A DNA stretch of 64,000 nucleotides, taken from Paractinoplanes lichenicola. Its GTDB lineage: Bacteria; Actinomycetota; Actinomycetes; Mycobacteriales; Micromonosporaceae. Position numbers and translations under genes: made by a program. The DNA lies in NCBI RefSeq assembly GCF_016785085.1, contig NZ_JAENHO010000003.1, positions 248,001-312,000 of the forward strand. Reading direction: 5' to 3'. The stretch's first letter is position 1. Each line of letters starts with the position of its first letter. The notes under the pieces were generated by a model. The model saw only the letters and a list, made by a program, of their open reading frames with translations. It was not told where the DNA came from and searched no databases. Below, one piece after another: positions 16,831 through 25,784 of this stretch.

Positions 16831-19182
16831 CTAGTCGTCGTTGAGGATGGTCCCGGTTCCGCGGCCGTCCACCACCCGTACGGCCGACAGGGCGGTCACC
16901 TCCAGGGTGAGCCGCTCGTCGTGCTCGCGCAGCCGGTCACCGCGCACCTGAACCGGGAACTCGACCCTGACGCCGCCGGCGGGGATGGTCCGGCAGCCCA
17001 GATACGGGTCGTAATCCGCGTACGGCAGGGTGGTTGTGCCCGGCACGGTGACCGCGCAGACCGTCAGCGCCTGGCTCATCGGCCGGGTCAACGTGACCGG
17101 GAAGATCAGCGGTGTGCGGCCCGAGTTGCCCTCGACCACGCTCGCGTCCCCGACCGTCAGTCCGGCCCGTGACTGGAAGCGCGCCACCTGCGGATCGTGG
17201 TCGCTCTCGCCGTCCGGGTGGTCGGCGTTGAGGTGGGCCGAGCGCATCTGGATCAGGTCACCGTGCAGCGCGTCGTTGACGAACAACTGGTCGAGCGTCT
17301 GCGCCTGGCCCTCGAAGACGTACGAATACGCCGCGCTCGGGGCCTCGGCGACCAGGTCGTCCCACAGGTTGTGCAGCCCCGTCGCGTACAGGGGGCCGAG
17401 CTGGTCGCCGGGCGTGGCCGGGGCCGGGTCGTCGGGGCGCGGGAACACGTTCAGGTCGCCGCCGAACACCACCCTCGCGTACGGGTGGGTGGCCTCGATG
17501 GCGTCGGCGATCGCGGCCCCGTACGCCGCCTGCTCGCGCCGCTGCCCGACCCGGGTCTCCGGTCCGGACGGGAAGTGGTTGCTGATCGCCCACAGCCGAT
17601 AGCGGTCGTTCGAGCCGGGGGCGGCCCGCACCTCGAACAGCCCGACCTGCGGGGCTCGCGTGTAGACGTTGGCGCCGTCGACCCCGGTCGACCGGTCGAC
17701 GTCGGCCGGCAGCACGGCGTTGAACACCTTCGGGTTGGCGACGTCGGTGTTGCCCGGCAGCGGCGCCCCGCGATAGGCCACCTGCAGCGACATCTGGTCG
17801 GCGGCGACGAGCGACAGCCGGTCGGTGCGATAGAGGAAGCCCGAGACGATGCCCCGCGCGTCGGCGCCGCCCCGGTCGGACGCGGCGTCGTACGCGGGAC
17901 CGCCGGTGCGGCCGATCGTCAGCGCCAGCTCCTGCAGCGTGTCCGGCTTGCCGTCCGCGTTGTCGGCCGTCCCGCAGCTCAGCGCGGCCGCGACGACCCG
18001 GCAGACGTCCTGGTCCTCCGCCTCTTGCACGAGGATCAGGTCGGGCGCGTGCAGGCCGGTCACGACCTGACGGGCCAGCCGGCCGAGCCGGGCGTCGTAT
18101 TCGGACTGGCCGGCGGGCACGTAGTCGAACGGCGGGGCGACTCCCGGGCAGCCGCTGTTGCCGGTGAAGTCGCAGCCGTCGTTCGGGTCGTCGCGGAAGT
18201 CGTACAGGTTCTCGACGTTGAACGTGGCGATCGAGAGCTCACGCTGCCGGTCGGCGGGCCTGGGCGGGTTGTTCGCGGCCGGGTCGGCGCCGCGCGTGAA
18301 CGCGACCGAGCCGACCTGGATGCCGTACTTGTTGAACGCGTAATAGAGCCCGCCGACCGCGTCGCCGCTGGTGGTGTCGAAGGTGCGGGCGGGCGGGAGC
18401 AGCACCGAGCTGTCGCCGGCCGCGGCCTTCACCCCCATCGGACCCAGCATGATCCGGTTGCCGTTCCCGTCGGCCACCTTGTCGAGCGGGTGGGCGTCGC
18501 GGAAAACCCTGCGCCCGTACGGGTCGGGGCGCTTCAGCACCGGATCGTCGCGGTCGACCAGCCACACCTCGGCGTCGTCGGTGGACGCGTACGTCTTGGT
18601 GTTCGAGACGACGCCCGAGCCGGCCCGCACCCGCAGCTGCATGCCCTCGCGCTGCTCCCAGAAGAGGTCGGCCGCGGCCCGGTCGGCGGGCGGGATCGCG
18701 TCGTCGATCTGCACCTCGGCGGCGACGTCGAGCCCCGTGGTCAGGGTGGTGACCCATTCCGCGCTGGTCAGCTGGGTCAGGTTGAAGTATTCGGCGACCC
18801 GGGCGCTCACGGTGATCTCGTCGCCGGGCTTGGGGGTGTAGCCGCCGATCAGCGTCGAGAACGTGCCCATGAAGACGAAGACGCCGTCGGAGCTGGCCGG
18901 ATCGCCGTCGGTGGCGGACTTGCGGCTCTGCAGGAAGAAGCCGTACTGCTCGAGGCCGGCGCTGGTGTGCGAGCGGGCGAGCTGGGTGACCACGCCCCGG
19001 ACCTGGTATTTCGCGCTGCTCGAACCGTTGCCGGAGGCCGGGGCGTACGGGGATCTCGCGGTGGTGCCCTGAATCGCGCCCACCGTGAGCGGGTCCTGCG
19101 CCGTGTTCGTGGCGGCGTGGGCGGCCGTCGGGGTTGTGATGAGGGCGGCGGTCAGTAGCGGCATCAACCAGCGACCCAGCAC
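16831..19182 (-). CDS. Secreted ExeM/NucH-type endonuclease with C-terminal Calx-beta domain
   Basis: 783 residues. The signal peptide (1-24, LGRWLMPLLTAALITTPTAAHA) ends at an AHA-A site. An OB-type nucleic acid-binding region (~30-190) precedes an endonuclease/exonuclease/phosphatase domain: LSIATFNVENLY (~315), VVFGGDLNVF (~567) and SDHDPQVARF (~659). The last ~105 residues form a Calx-beta domain ending RGTGTILNDD. It probably degrades extracellular DNA. GTG 19182 has GGAGG 7 nt upstream. Only one base separates its TAG from the hemB TGA. Confidence 0.9.
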   Translation of the reverse strand: MLGRWLMPLLTAALITTPTAAHAATNTAQDPLTVGAIQGTTARSPYAPASGNGSSSAKYQVRGVVTQLARSHTSAGLEQYGFFLQSRKSATDGDPASSDGVFVFMGTFSTLIGGYTPKPGDEITVSARVAEYFNLTQLTSAEWVTTLTTGLDVAAEVQIDDAIPPADRAAADLFWEQREGMQLRVRAGSGVVSNTKTYASTDDAEVWLVDRDDPVLKRPDPYGRRVFRDAHPLDKVADGNGNRIMLGPMGVKAAAGDSSVLLPPARTFDTTSGDAVGGLYYAFNKYGIQVGSVAFTRGADPAANNPPRPADRQRELSIATFNVENLYDFRDDPNDGCDFTGNSGCPGVAPPFDYVPAGQSEYDARLGRLARQVVTGLHAPDLILVQEAEDQDVCRVVAAALSCGTADNADGKPDTLQELALTIGRTGGPAYDAASDRGGADARGIVSGFLYRTDRLSLVAADQMSLQVAYRGAPLPGNTDVANPKVFNAVLPADVDRSTGVDGANVYTRAPQVGLFEVRAAPGSNDRYRLWAISNHFPSGPETRVGQRREQAAYGAAIADAIEATHPYARVVFGGDLNVFPRPDDPAPATPGDQLGPLYATGLHNLWDDLVAEAPSAAYSYVFEGQAQTLDQLFVNDALHGDLIQMRSAHLNADHPDGESDHDPQVARFQSRAGLTVGDASVVEGNSGRTPLIFPVTLTRPMSQALTVCAVTVPGTTTLPYADYDPYLGCRTIPAGGVRVEFPVQVRGDRLREHDERLTLEVTALSAVRVVDGRGTGTILNDD

Positions 19183-19258
19183 GGTGCCTCCACGGCGGAC
19201 CGGCGGTTGCGTCTGCTGTCGCTTCAGCCGTCGACTCTTCCGGTCGCAGACGTTGAGC

Positions 19259-20275
19259 TTAGTCGATGGACTCGAGGCTTTGAACCAGTTGCGAAACGTC
19301 GGCACCGTACTCGAACCAGTCGCGGTCGGCCTGATAGCCCAGCTCCGCGTTGACCTTGAGCATCGACTCGTTGTGCTGCGCGTTCCAGGTCTGCACCTCG
19401 CGCAGCCCCGCCTCGGCCGAACGCAGCTCGAACAGCATGCGCGCCTTGATCGCCCGGTCGATGCCGTAACCCCGGTGGTCGCGCACGACGATCGTGTCGT
19501 ACTGGTCGGCGCGCTCGGGGTGATGGGCCGGGACGACCACCTCGGTCAGGCCCGCGACGACGCCGCTCTCGTCGTGCAGGGCGAGCACTATGTACGGCTT
19601 CAGGCCGCGTTTGTGCAGCGTGTCGAGGGAGTCGCGGAGCCGCTGCGGGTCGGAGGAGCGGGGCGCCAGGTCGAGGTCGTCGTCGTCCTGCGCCTCCAAT
19701 TTGGCCTGCGCGTACGCCTCGAGCAGGTGGTCGGGCGGGCCGCCGGGGTGGAACTCGACGCGATAGCCGGCGCCGATGCTGCCCGCCATCACCGTGAGGG
19801 CGGGCCAGTCCACCGAGGACAGGGCCAGCACGCTGCGGGTCTCGACGAACTCGCGCTCGAAGCCGAGGGACTCGTAGAAGGCGATCGCCGGGGTGCCGCC
19901 GATGGCCTCGACGCCGATCGTGGAGAAGCCTTCCAGGTATGCCCGGCGGGCCGCGACCGCCACGAGCTGGCGGCCCAGTCCACGCCGGCGCAGGCGGGGG
20001 CTGACCATTATCTCGAGCACGCCGATGTCGCCGAGCAGCAGCATGCTGACCACGGCGAAGATCTCGCTCTCGCCCTCGGGCAGCCGATCGTCCTCGGCGA
20101 CCCAGCTGATCCGGCGTTCACCCGGCATGGTCTCGGAGAGGTAATCGCGCACCTGACCGTCGACCCACGCCGGGTCTTCGGGGAGGTCGGTGGCGAGAAC
20201 CGCGTTCACCGTCTCCACGAGCGACCGGATCTCCGCCGCCGAAGCGGTCCGGGGATCCCATTCACGAACCCTCAC
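19259..20275 (-). CDS. Tandem GNAT acetyltransferase
   Basis: 338 residues with two GNAT folds. The N-terminal one has the acetyl-CoA loop VSPRLRRRGLGRQLV (~95) and AFYESLGFE. The C-terminal one has VVRDHRGYGIDRAIKARML (~265) and ends MLKVNAELGYQ. The two-domain plan resembles mycothiol synthase MshD, but sequence alone does not support that specific role. The GTG start lies 15 bases after TTACCGGC on the minus strand; no strong ribosome site is seen. Confidence 0.82.
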   Translation of the reverse strand: MRVREWDPRTASAAEIRSLVETVNAVLATDLPEDPAWVDGQVRDYLSETMPGERRISWVAEDDRLPEGESEIFAVVSMLLLGDIGVLEIMVSPRLRRRGLGRQLVAVAARRAYLEGFSTIGVEAIGGTPAIAFYESLGFEREFVETRSVLALSSVDWPALTVMAGSIGAGYRVEFHPGGPPDHLLEAYAQAKLEAQDDDDLDLAPRSSDPQRLRDSLDTLHKRGLKPYIVLALHDESGVVAGLTEVVVPAHHPERADQYDTIVVRDHRGYGIDRAIKARMLFELRSAEAGLREVQTWNAQHNESMLKVNAELGYQADRDWFEYGADVSQLVQSLESID

Positions 20276-20362
20276 CCGTACAGCTTGCCGGTAAGCGTTC
20301 CGTCTGGGAAGTGCTGCGAACGGAAATGTATAGGTATCGTCACCCTGCGTGCAAGTTCGTGG

Positions 20363-21886
20363 TCAGGCGCGGGACCGCTTCCCGTAATCATTGGCCGCGT
20401 CGAACACTTTCTGTGCATAAGGCCGGACCGCGTTGTACGTCAGGATCGAATCCCACCAGGAGTCCGCCCTGGACATGTCGCGCCCGTTCTGACACAGATA
20501 TTTCGCCGCGGTCATCGCCGCGTCGTCGATGTCGTTGGGATCGGCGATGCCGTTGTTGTCGGCGTCCACCTTGTAGGAGTTCCAGGTGGCCGGGATGAAC
20601 TGCATGGGTCCGACCGCTCGGTCGTAGGTGGTGTCCTGGTCGAGCGCGCCACGGTCGGTGTCCGGGATCAGCTGGCGGCCGCCCTTGCCGTCGAGCGGCA
20701 GCCCCAGAATCGCCGGCAGGGCCGTGCCGTCGGTCGAGAGCACGGCCCCGTTGGCGCTGCCGTGCGACGACTCGACCTTGGCGATCGCGGCCAGCGTGGT
20801 CCAGCTCAGCCGGCACGACGGCGTGGTGCGGGCGGTGACGAGCTCGGCATAGCCGTACGCCTGCACGGCCACCACCGGGATGCCGACCCGGGTGCCGATC
20901 TGCCCCGCCCACCCGGCGAGCGCGTCGGCCGGGCGGCCCCCGTTCTGCACCGCCGTGGTGGGCGCGACGGTCTGCGCCTGCGTCGGGACGGCCGCGCTGG
21001 GCAGCCCACCCAGGGGGCTCTCGGGCAGCCCGCCCGGCTGACCCGCCGACGGGACACCGGCCGCCGCCTCGAGCGGGAAATCGGGGGTGGCGCTGGGGGA
21101 GGGCGCCGACTGAAGGGCCTCGGGCACCAGATAGGCCCCGGCCGTGCCCGCCGCGCCGAGCAGCACGACGGCGATGACCGCGGGGACGATGAGCCGCCCA
21201 CTGGGCCGCTTGGCCCACGCCGCCACCCGCCCGAACGGCTGTCGGCGACGCTTGACGACAACCGCTAGTTTGCCGGTGCTCGGCTTGCCGTCCCCGCTGC
21301 CCTTACTGACCGCCGGCTGTTTCGAGCTGCCGGCCGTGGCGTCCACTTTTGTCTTGTCGGCGGAGTCGTCCTTGGCCGGCGCCGCACTGAGCCGCGCCGC
21401 CCGCTCCACCTCGCTCATCGGGCCCGGGGGTGTCGCCGCCGTCACCGCTTTTCCGGCTGCTGCCGTCCCAGCTTTTTCGGGTGCCGCCGTGCCCGATCCG
21501 GCCTTCGAACCCAGGCCGGGCTGGGCCGCACTCCCGGCGGCCGGGCGGATGCCGGTCGGACTCGCGCCGGTCGGACTTGCGTCGGTCGGACTCGCGCCGG
21601 CCGGGCTCTCGGCTGCGGAGTCTGTCCCGCCGCCCGAGCCCGCCGGTTCTCCGCCAGCGGCGCCCTCGTCTGCCGTGCCCGATGCCTTCGGGCCCGCATT
21701 GGCTGTATCCACGCCGGCTCCCGCGGGCTCGCCCGCGCGGGGCTTGGGAATGGCTTTGGGGCTCGTCTCTGTGGCGGGGCTCGGCTCGAGCGGGGCCGCG
21801 CCCGAGCTGGCCAGGGGCCCACCCTGATGAGGCGCCGCAGCTCTCAGCTCGGGCCGTGTCACCTCTTTGTCCTGCCGCTCCACCAC
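20363..21886 (-). CDS. Membrane-anchored lytic transglycosylase (SLT/MltB-like)
   Basis: 507 residues. The cytoplasmic N-terminus (1-228) is low-complexity Pro/Ala/Ser/Gly with SPTG-type repeats and then a basic patch KRRRQPFGR. One membrane segment (~230-250, LIVPAVIAVVLLGAAG) follows. The extracytoplasmic domain has the catalytic Glu in AIAKVESSHGS, then DRAVGPMQFIPATW and DADNNGIADPNDIDDA. It cleaves peptidoglycan glycan strands. GTG 21886 has TAGTGT (21894-21899) 7 nt upstream, so it is probably leaderless. The open frame continues to 22477 only as readthrough of a repeat. Confidence 0.87.
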   Translation of the reverse strand: MVERQDKEVTRPELRAAAPHQGGPLASSGAAPLEPSPATETSPKAIPKPRAGEPAGAGVDTANAGPKASGTADEGAAGGEPAGSGGGTDSAAESPAGASPTDASPTGASPTGIRPAAGSAAQPGLGSKAGSGTAAPEKAGTAAAGKAVTAATPPGPMSEVERAARLSAAPAKDDSADKTKVDATAGSSKQPAVSKGSGDGKPSTGKLAVVVKRRRQPFGRVAAWAKRPSGRLIVPAVIAVVLLGAAGTAGAYLVPEALQSAPSPSATPDFPLEAAAGVPSAGQPGGLPESPLGGLPSAAVPTQAQTVAPTTAVQNGGRPADALAGWAGQIGTRVGIPVVAVQAYGYAELVTARTTPSCRLSWTTLAAIAKVESSHGSANGAVLSTDGTALPAILGLPLDGKGGRQLIPDTDRGALDQDTTYDRAVGPMQFIPATWNSYKVDADNNGIADPNDIDDAAMTAAKYLCQNGRDMSRADSWWDSILTYNAVRPYAQKVFDAANDYGKRSRA

Positions 21887-21938
21887 GCGCACGACACTAC
21901 CCAACCCGAGCCCGCCCGGGCGGGCTCGCGTTGACGCC

Positions 21939-21966
21939 TGTGGATAACTCTCGGCCCTGTGGATAA
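21939..21966. promoter_or_regulatory. Pair of DnaA-box-like sequences
   Basis: TGTGGATAA (reverse complement TTATCCACA) occurs at 21939-21947 and 21958-21966, 19 bp apart in the same orientation. It lies in the divergent region between the transglycosylase and the FmdB gene. Similar pairs occur at 62121/62138 and, less exactly, at 45512/45554. Confidence 0.4.
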
Positions 21967-22072
21967 CCGGCCGGACCAGGCCGGTGAGGCGTAGGCTTTG
22001 GGCCCGCCCCCGGTTGGGTGGGGTAGGGCTGGTGGCTGGTTCGCGACCCCGCCGAGGGCCTACTCTTCGGGC

Positions 22073-22291
22073 ATGCCGCGTTACGAGTTCCGCTGCCGCG
22101 CCTGCGGCGACACGTTCGAGGTCAACCGGCCGATGAGCGAGGCCGCCGCGCCCACGGCGTGTCCGCAGGGCCACGGCGACACGGTGAAGCTGCTCTCGAC
22201 TGTCGCCTTCACCGGTCGCGGCGGCAGCGCGCCCTCGCGACCCGCGGCCCCGTCCGGCGGCGGCTGTTGCGGCGGCGCCTGCGGCTGCTGA
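22073..22291 (+). CDS. FmdB-type zinc-ribbon protein
   Basis: 72 residues. YEFRCRACGDTFEVNRPMSE is the typical FmdB N-terminal zinc ribbon. The second Cys pair is reduced to a single Cys plus His (ACPQGHGD). The tail is Gly/Pro-rich and ends GGGCCGGACGC, five closely spaced Cys that could form a second metal site. TACTCT (22061-22066) lies 6 nt before the ATG, so it is probably leaderless. The role is unknown. Confidence 0.82.
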   Translation: MPRYEFRCRACGDTFEVNRPMSEAAAPTACPQGHGDTVKLLSTVAFTGRGGSAPSRPAAPSGGGCCGGACGC

Positions 22292-22306
22292 CCGCGACCG
22301 CCCAAT

Positions 22307-22470
22307 CGGCAGCGCCCGGCGACGACCGGCAGCGCCCGGCGACGACCGGCAGCGCCCGGCGACGACCGGCAGCGCCCGGCGACGACCGGCAGCGCCCGGC
22401 GACGACCGGCAGCGCCCGGCCACGACCGGCCACATCCGGCAGTGCCTGGCCACGCCCAGCCACGACCGGC
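22307..22470. repeat. 20-bp tandem repeat (minisatellite)
   Basis: Five exact copies of GACGACCGGCAGCGCCCGGC run from 22321 to 22420. A partial copy (22307-22320) precedes them and about two and a half decayed copies follow, to ~22470. The array starts 16 bases after the FmdB stop. No ribosome site or domain suggests that it is translated; the long open frames through it exist because a 20-bp GC-rich repeat lacks stops. Confidence 0.85.
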
Positions 22471-23153
22471 CGAGCATGAGGGCAGGCAGCCAAAGTGCAT
22501 CGCGTCAGGCCCCTCGGCTCGAGCCCAGATGGCGGCCCAGCCGGCCTCGACACCCGGGGCTTGTGACCCGGCCCGGGCGGCCGGACTCGGCAAACGTCCC
22601 CTACCCGGCCCGGGCCGTGTCACCGACCCGGTTCTTCTCTTCGGTCGGCCCGAGCGGCTTGCCCCCGGCCCGAGCGAGCAGCCCCCAGCAGGGGCACGCT
22701 AATCTCTCGGCCGCCCGCGAAGAGGTCCACGAAGGCCGCTCCGGCCCCGCCCAGGACCGACCCCGTCCGAATGGCGGGACGGGCTGCCCGATCTTGCACT
22801 CTGAGTGGGGAATTCCACGCTGATCTCCCTGAACGGCGGACCAGCAGTGCGACCTGCGGCGATACGTACGGAAATATGATGATCTAGCAGTACGGGGGCT
22901 TCGCCGCGACGCGTCGCACAGGTGTGCCCCTTGCGGGGACCGCCGAACGGGCGGCCGGAACTGGCCGACCGCGGCGTGACTCTGCTCGATCCATTTCGTT
23001 ACGTCACGCGTAGTGCTTAACGAAGCCGCTGGTGTCCTCCGTCCAGGGTCGGCCGTGGCGGGTGGATGATTACCGTCCGTTTCTACGATGGCCGGTGACA
23101 CAGTGATACGGCAGCATGAGATGCGACTTCCCAAAGGGGGCGGAGGTTCCACC
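22471..23153. other. Long intergenic region before the cyclase gene
   Basis: About 680 bases without a convincing gene. The first 230 bases are GC-rich and Pro/Arg-like in every frame. From ~22790 the sequence is AT-richer and holds small hairpins (CCCCTTGCGGGG; CCGCC/GGCGG near 22940). An inverted repeat TTCGTTA (22995-23001) / TAACGAA (23018-23024) lies 130 bp before the cyclase start and may be an operator. Confidence 0.5.
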
Positions 23154-25784
23154 GTGTCGGGACGAACCGAGCTGCCGAGCGGGCTGGTGACCTTTGTGTT
23201 CACCGATATCGAGGGCTCGACGCGGTTGGCCCGGATGCTCGGTGACGATTACGGCTTGGTCCTCGGCGATCACCGCTCGGTGATCAGGACTGCGTTGAGT
23301 GACTTCGGCGGTGTCGAGCTCTTCACTGAGGGTGACAGTTTCTTCATCGCTTTCCATGATCCGTCGCAAGCTGTCGCGGCCTGTGTGGAGGCCCAGCGGC
23401 AACTGTCCGCATTCGCCTGGTCCAGTCCGGATGTCGCACCGCGGGTGCGCATGGGCATGCACACCGGCTGGGCCCGCCCGATCGGGGACGGCGAGTACGC
23501 CAGCGTCGAGGTGCACCGCGCGGCCCGTGTCGCCTCGGCCGCGCACGGCGGCCAGATCCTCTGCTCCGGAGCCACCGCACTGACCCTCCTGACGACCCCG
23601 CAAGAAGCGCTGACGGCCCCCGAAAGAACACCGGGGCGAAAAGATGTCGACCTGCTCGACCTCGGCCCGCACCGGCTCCGCGGCTTCGACGACGACGAAC
23701 GCATCTTCCAGGTCCTCGCGCCCGGCCTCGAGCGCGATTTTCCCCGTCCGCGCACCGCCGGGGCGGCCACCGACAACCTCCCCGTCCCGCTCACCCGTTT
23801 CCTGGGCCGCCGGGCCGAGCTGACCGAGCTCACCACCCTCATCAACCGCCACCGCATCGTCTCGATCGTGGGGCCGGGCGGCGCGGGCAAGACGCGACTG
23901 TCGCTCGCGCTGGCAGGTCAACTTCTTCCCGCGTACGAGGATGGGGTCTGGACGGTCGATGCCGCGGGCTCGCAGCAGGGGCTGGCGCCCGCGACCGCCG
24001 CCGCCCTCGGCGTGCGCACCGAGCCGGGTCGTCCGGTGCTCGAGACGCTGCTGGAGCACTGTGCCGGGCGCCAGTTGCTGCTCGTCCTGCAGACCGCCGA
24101 CACCTCCCCGGCCGCCTGCGCCACCCTCGTACGGCGTCTGCTGGCTCGCTGCCCGCGAGTGAGTGTGCTGGTCACCAGCCGGGTGCCGCTGAACGTGCCG
24201 GGCGAGGTGGTCTGGCGCATCCCGCCGCTCGCCCCCGCCGACACCTTCGCCCTGCTCGCCGAGCGCGTCGCCGAATCCTGCGGGGGCCGTTACGACGAGG
24301 CCGGCCTGGAGGATGTCGCCGCCCTGCTGGAGGGCTCGCCCCTGGCGGTCGAGCTGGCCGCGGCCCGTCTGCGCGCGCTGTCGCCGAGCCAGCTGGTGTC
24401 CCGCCTGAGCGACCCGCTGGCCGCGCTCGACCCGATCGAGGTGGAGTCGGGCGATCGGCACGAGAGTTTGAGCGCCACTCTGGATTGGTCCTATCGGACG
24501 CTGAGCCCGGCCGCCGCGAGTCTGCTGCGCCGGCTCGCGGTCTTCGCCGGCACGGTCGATCTGGCCACGGTGGAGTGGTGCGGCGCCGACGCTCTGGGCG
24601 CGCTGTCCGAACTGGCCGACAAGTCGCTGGTCGAGGTGGTGCCGGGGCCGCGTTACCGGCTTTCCGGCCAGGTCCGGGCGTACGCGTCCCGTCGCCTGAC
24701 CGCCGCCGGGGACGAGCGTGCGGCCCGGGACAGGCACGTCGCCTGGGCCCTGCACACGCTGGAGTCCGTCGCGGTCGACACCGACGGCCAGGTCCGCACC
24801 ACGTCGCTCACCGAGATGACCGCGTATGTGCCGGAGTGGGAGACGGCGCTGCGCTGGGCTGCCACCAAGGGCAGTGTGCGCGCCGGTCTGCGCCTGGCCC
24901 TGGCCCTGGACCCGTGGTGGCGCGAGCACGGCGGCGCCGGTGAGGGCCGTGACCTGCTGTTCCGCCTCTATCAGCGGCTCGACGGGGTCGATGTGGAGCC
25001 GCGGGTGCTCGCGTACGCCCATCTGGTGCACGCCGGCCTGTCGGAGGACCGCACCGAGCGGACGAGGTTCCTCGACCGGGCCGAGCGGATCGCGCGCGCC
25101 GAGGACAACCAGGCCCTGCTCGTGCACGCGCTGGCTGGGCATCGGACGACCCTGGTCGAGGGCGGCCGGTACGACGAGGCCGAGCAGCTGTGCCGCGAGG
25201 TGATCGACGAGGCCGAGCGCAACGGGGCCGCCGAGTCCGCCCTGCCCGCCGTGATCGCGCTGGCCGAGCTGTTGTGGCGGCGCGACGAGCTGAATGGAGC
25301 AGCCGAGCTGCTGGGCGGCGCCCGGCCGGCCGAGGCGAGCTGCCCGGAGCACCGCGGCAAGCGTACGGTCGACTGGCTCCTCGGCATGGTCGCGCTGCGG
25401 CGCGGTGACCTCGTCGCCGGTCACGACCACCTGGTGGTGGCCCTGCGGTCGCGGCTGCGGCACGGGTTCCGCGGCTCGGCGGCCGACGCGGTGGCGGCGA
25501 TCGCGGTCCGCTGCGCGATGGGTGGCGACCCCACGACCGCCGCGGTGCTGTTCGGCGGGGCCGAGGCGGCGCGTGGGGCCCGGCGTACGGAGATGTTCGG
25601 GCGCTTCTGGTCGGCCCAGCAGCTGTCGTTGCGCTCGGCGCTGGGCGATGCCGCCTTCGACGCCGCGTACGCGGACGGGGTGGGTCTGGGTTTTGATCGG
25701 ATCGTCGCCATGGCGCTCGCCGTCGAGCACCCCGACCTCGAGGACGGCGCGGCCCGGTTCGCCCCGACGCTGCAGGGCAGCTAA
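23154..25784 (+). CDS. Class III adenylyl/guanylyl cyclase fused to an NTPase and TPR-like domain
   Basis: About 876 residues from the GTG at 23154 (GGAGG 7 nt upstream; ATG 23088 is in frame but poorly placed). The cyclase domain (~10-185) has both metal Asp regions, VFTDIEGSTRL and TEGDSFFIAF, then MGMHTGWA and VHRAARVASAAHGGQIL. An NB-ARC-like ATPase follows, with Walker A IVGPGGAGKTRLSL (~240). The expected Walker B LLVLDN reads LLVLQT (~308), losing the Asp. The C-terminal ~450 residues are helical repeats. No HTH domain is present, so it is a signalling enzyme rather than a LuxR-type activator. Confidence 0.85.
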   Translation: MSGRTELPSGLVTFVFTDIEGSTRLARMLGDDYGLVLGDHRSVIRTALSDFGGVELFTEGDSFFIAFHDPSQAVAACVEAQRQLSAFAWSSPDVAPRVRMGMHTGWARPIGDGEYASVEVHRAARVASAAHGGQILCSGATALTLLTTPQEALTAPERTPGRKDVDLLDLGPHRLRGFDDDERIFQVLAPGLERDFPRPRTAGAATDNLPVPLTRFLGRRAELTELTTLINRHRIVSIVGPGGAGKTRLSLALAGQLLPAYEDGVWTVDAAGSQQGLAPATAAALGVRTEPGRPVLETLLEHCAGRQLLLVLQTADTSPAACATLVRRLLARCPRVSVLVTSRVPLNVPGEVVWRIPPLAPADTFALLAERVAESCGGRYDEAGLEDVAALLEGSPLAVELAAARLRALSPSQLVSRLSDPLAALDPIEVESGDRHESLSATLDWSYRTLSPAAASLLRRLAVFAGTVDLATVEWCGADALGALSELADKSLVEVVPGPRYRLSGQVRAYASRRLTAAGDERAARDRHVAWALHTLESVAVDTDGQVRTTSLTEMTAYVPEWETALRWAATKGSVRAGLRLALALDPWWREHGGAGEGRDLLFRLYQRLDGVDVEPRVLAYAHLVHAGLSEDRTERTRFLDRAERIARAEDNQALLVHALAGHRTTLVEGGRYDEAEQLCREVIDEAERNGAAESALPAVIALAELLWRRDELNGAAELLGGARPAEASCPEHRGKRTVDWLLGMVALRRGDLVAGHDHLVVALRSRLRHGFRGSAADAVAAIAVRCAMGGDPTTAAVLFGGAEAARGARRTEMFGRFWSAQQLSLRSALGDAAFDAAYADGVGLGFDRIVAMALAVEHPDLEDGAARFAPTLQGS

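Noticed and set aside
17197..19158. A 653-codon open frame on the plus strand over the secreted nuclease
   Set aside because: The minus-strand product has a signal peptide, complete nuclease motifs and a Calx-beta domain; the plus frame is its shadow in high-GC DNA.
21939..21966. Replication origin
   Set aside because: Only two DnaA-type boxes occur, without dnaA, dnaN, parAB or an AT-rich unwinding region nearby.
22307..22470. Possible CRISPR array
   Set aside because: Units are directly tandem with no unique spacers and no cas genes; the RecB/Cas4-like gene at 58017 is a stand-alone repair nuclease far away.
21887..22477. N-terminal extension of the lytic transglycosylase through the tandem repeat
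   Set aside because: The 20-bp repeat lacks stops, so the frame stays open by chance. A -10 box 7 nt before GTG 21886 marks the likely start, and the extension would be antisense to the FmdB gene.
22476..22823. 115-codon plus-strand frame
   Set aside because: Pro/Arg/Ser-rich composition in all frames, no ribosome site or -10 box, and it begins in the repeat debris.
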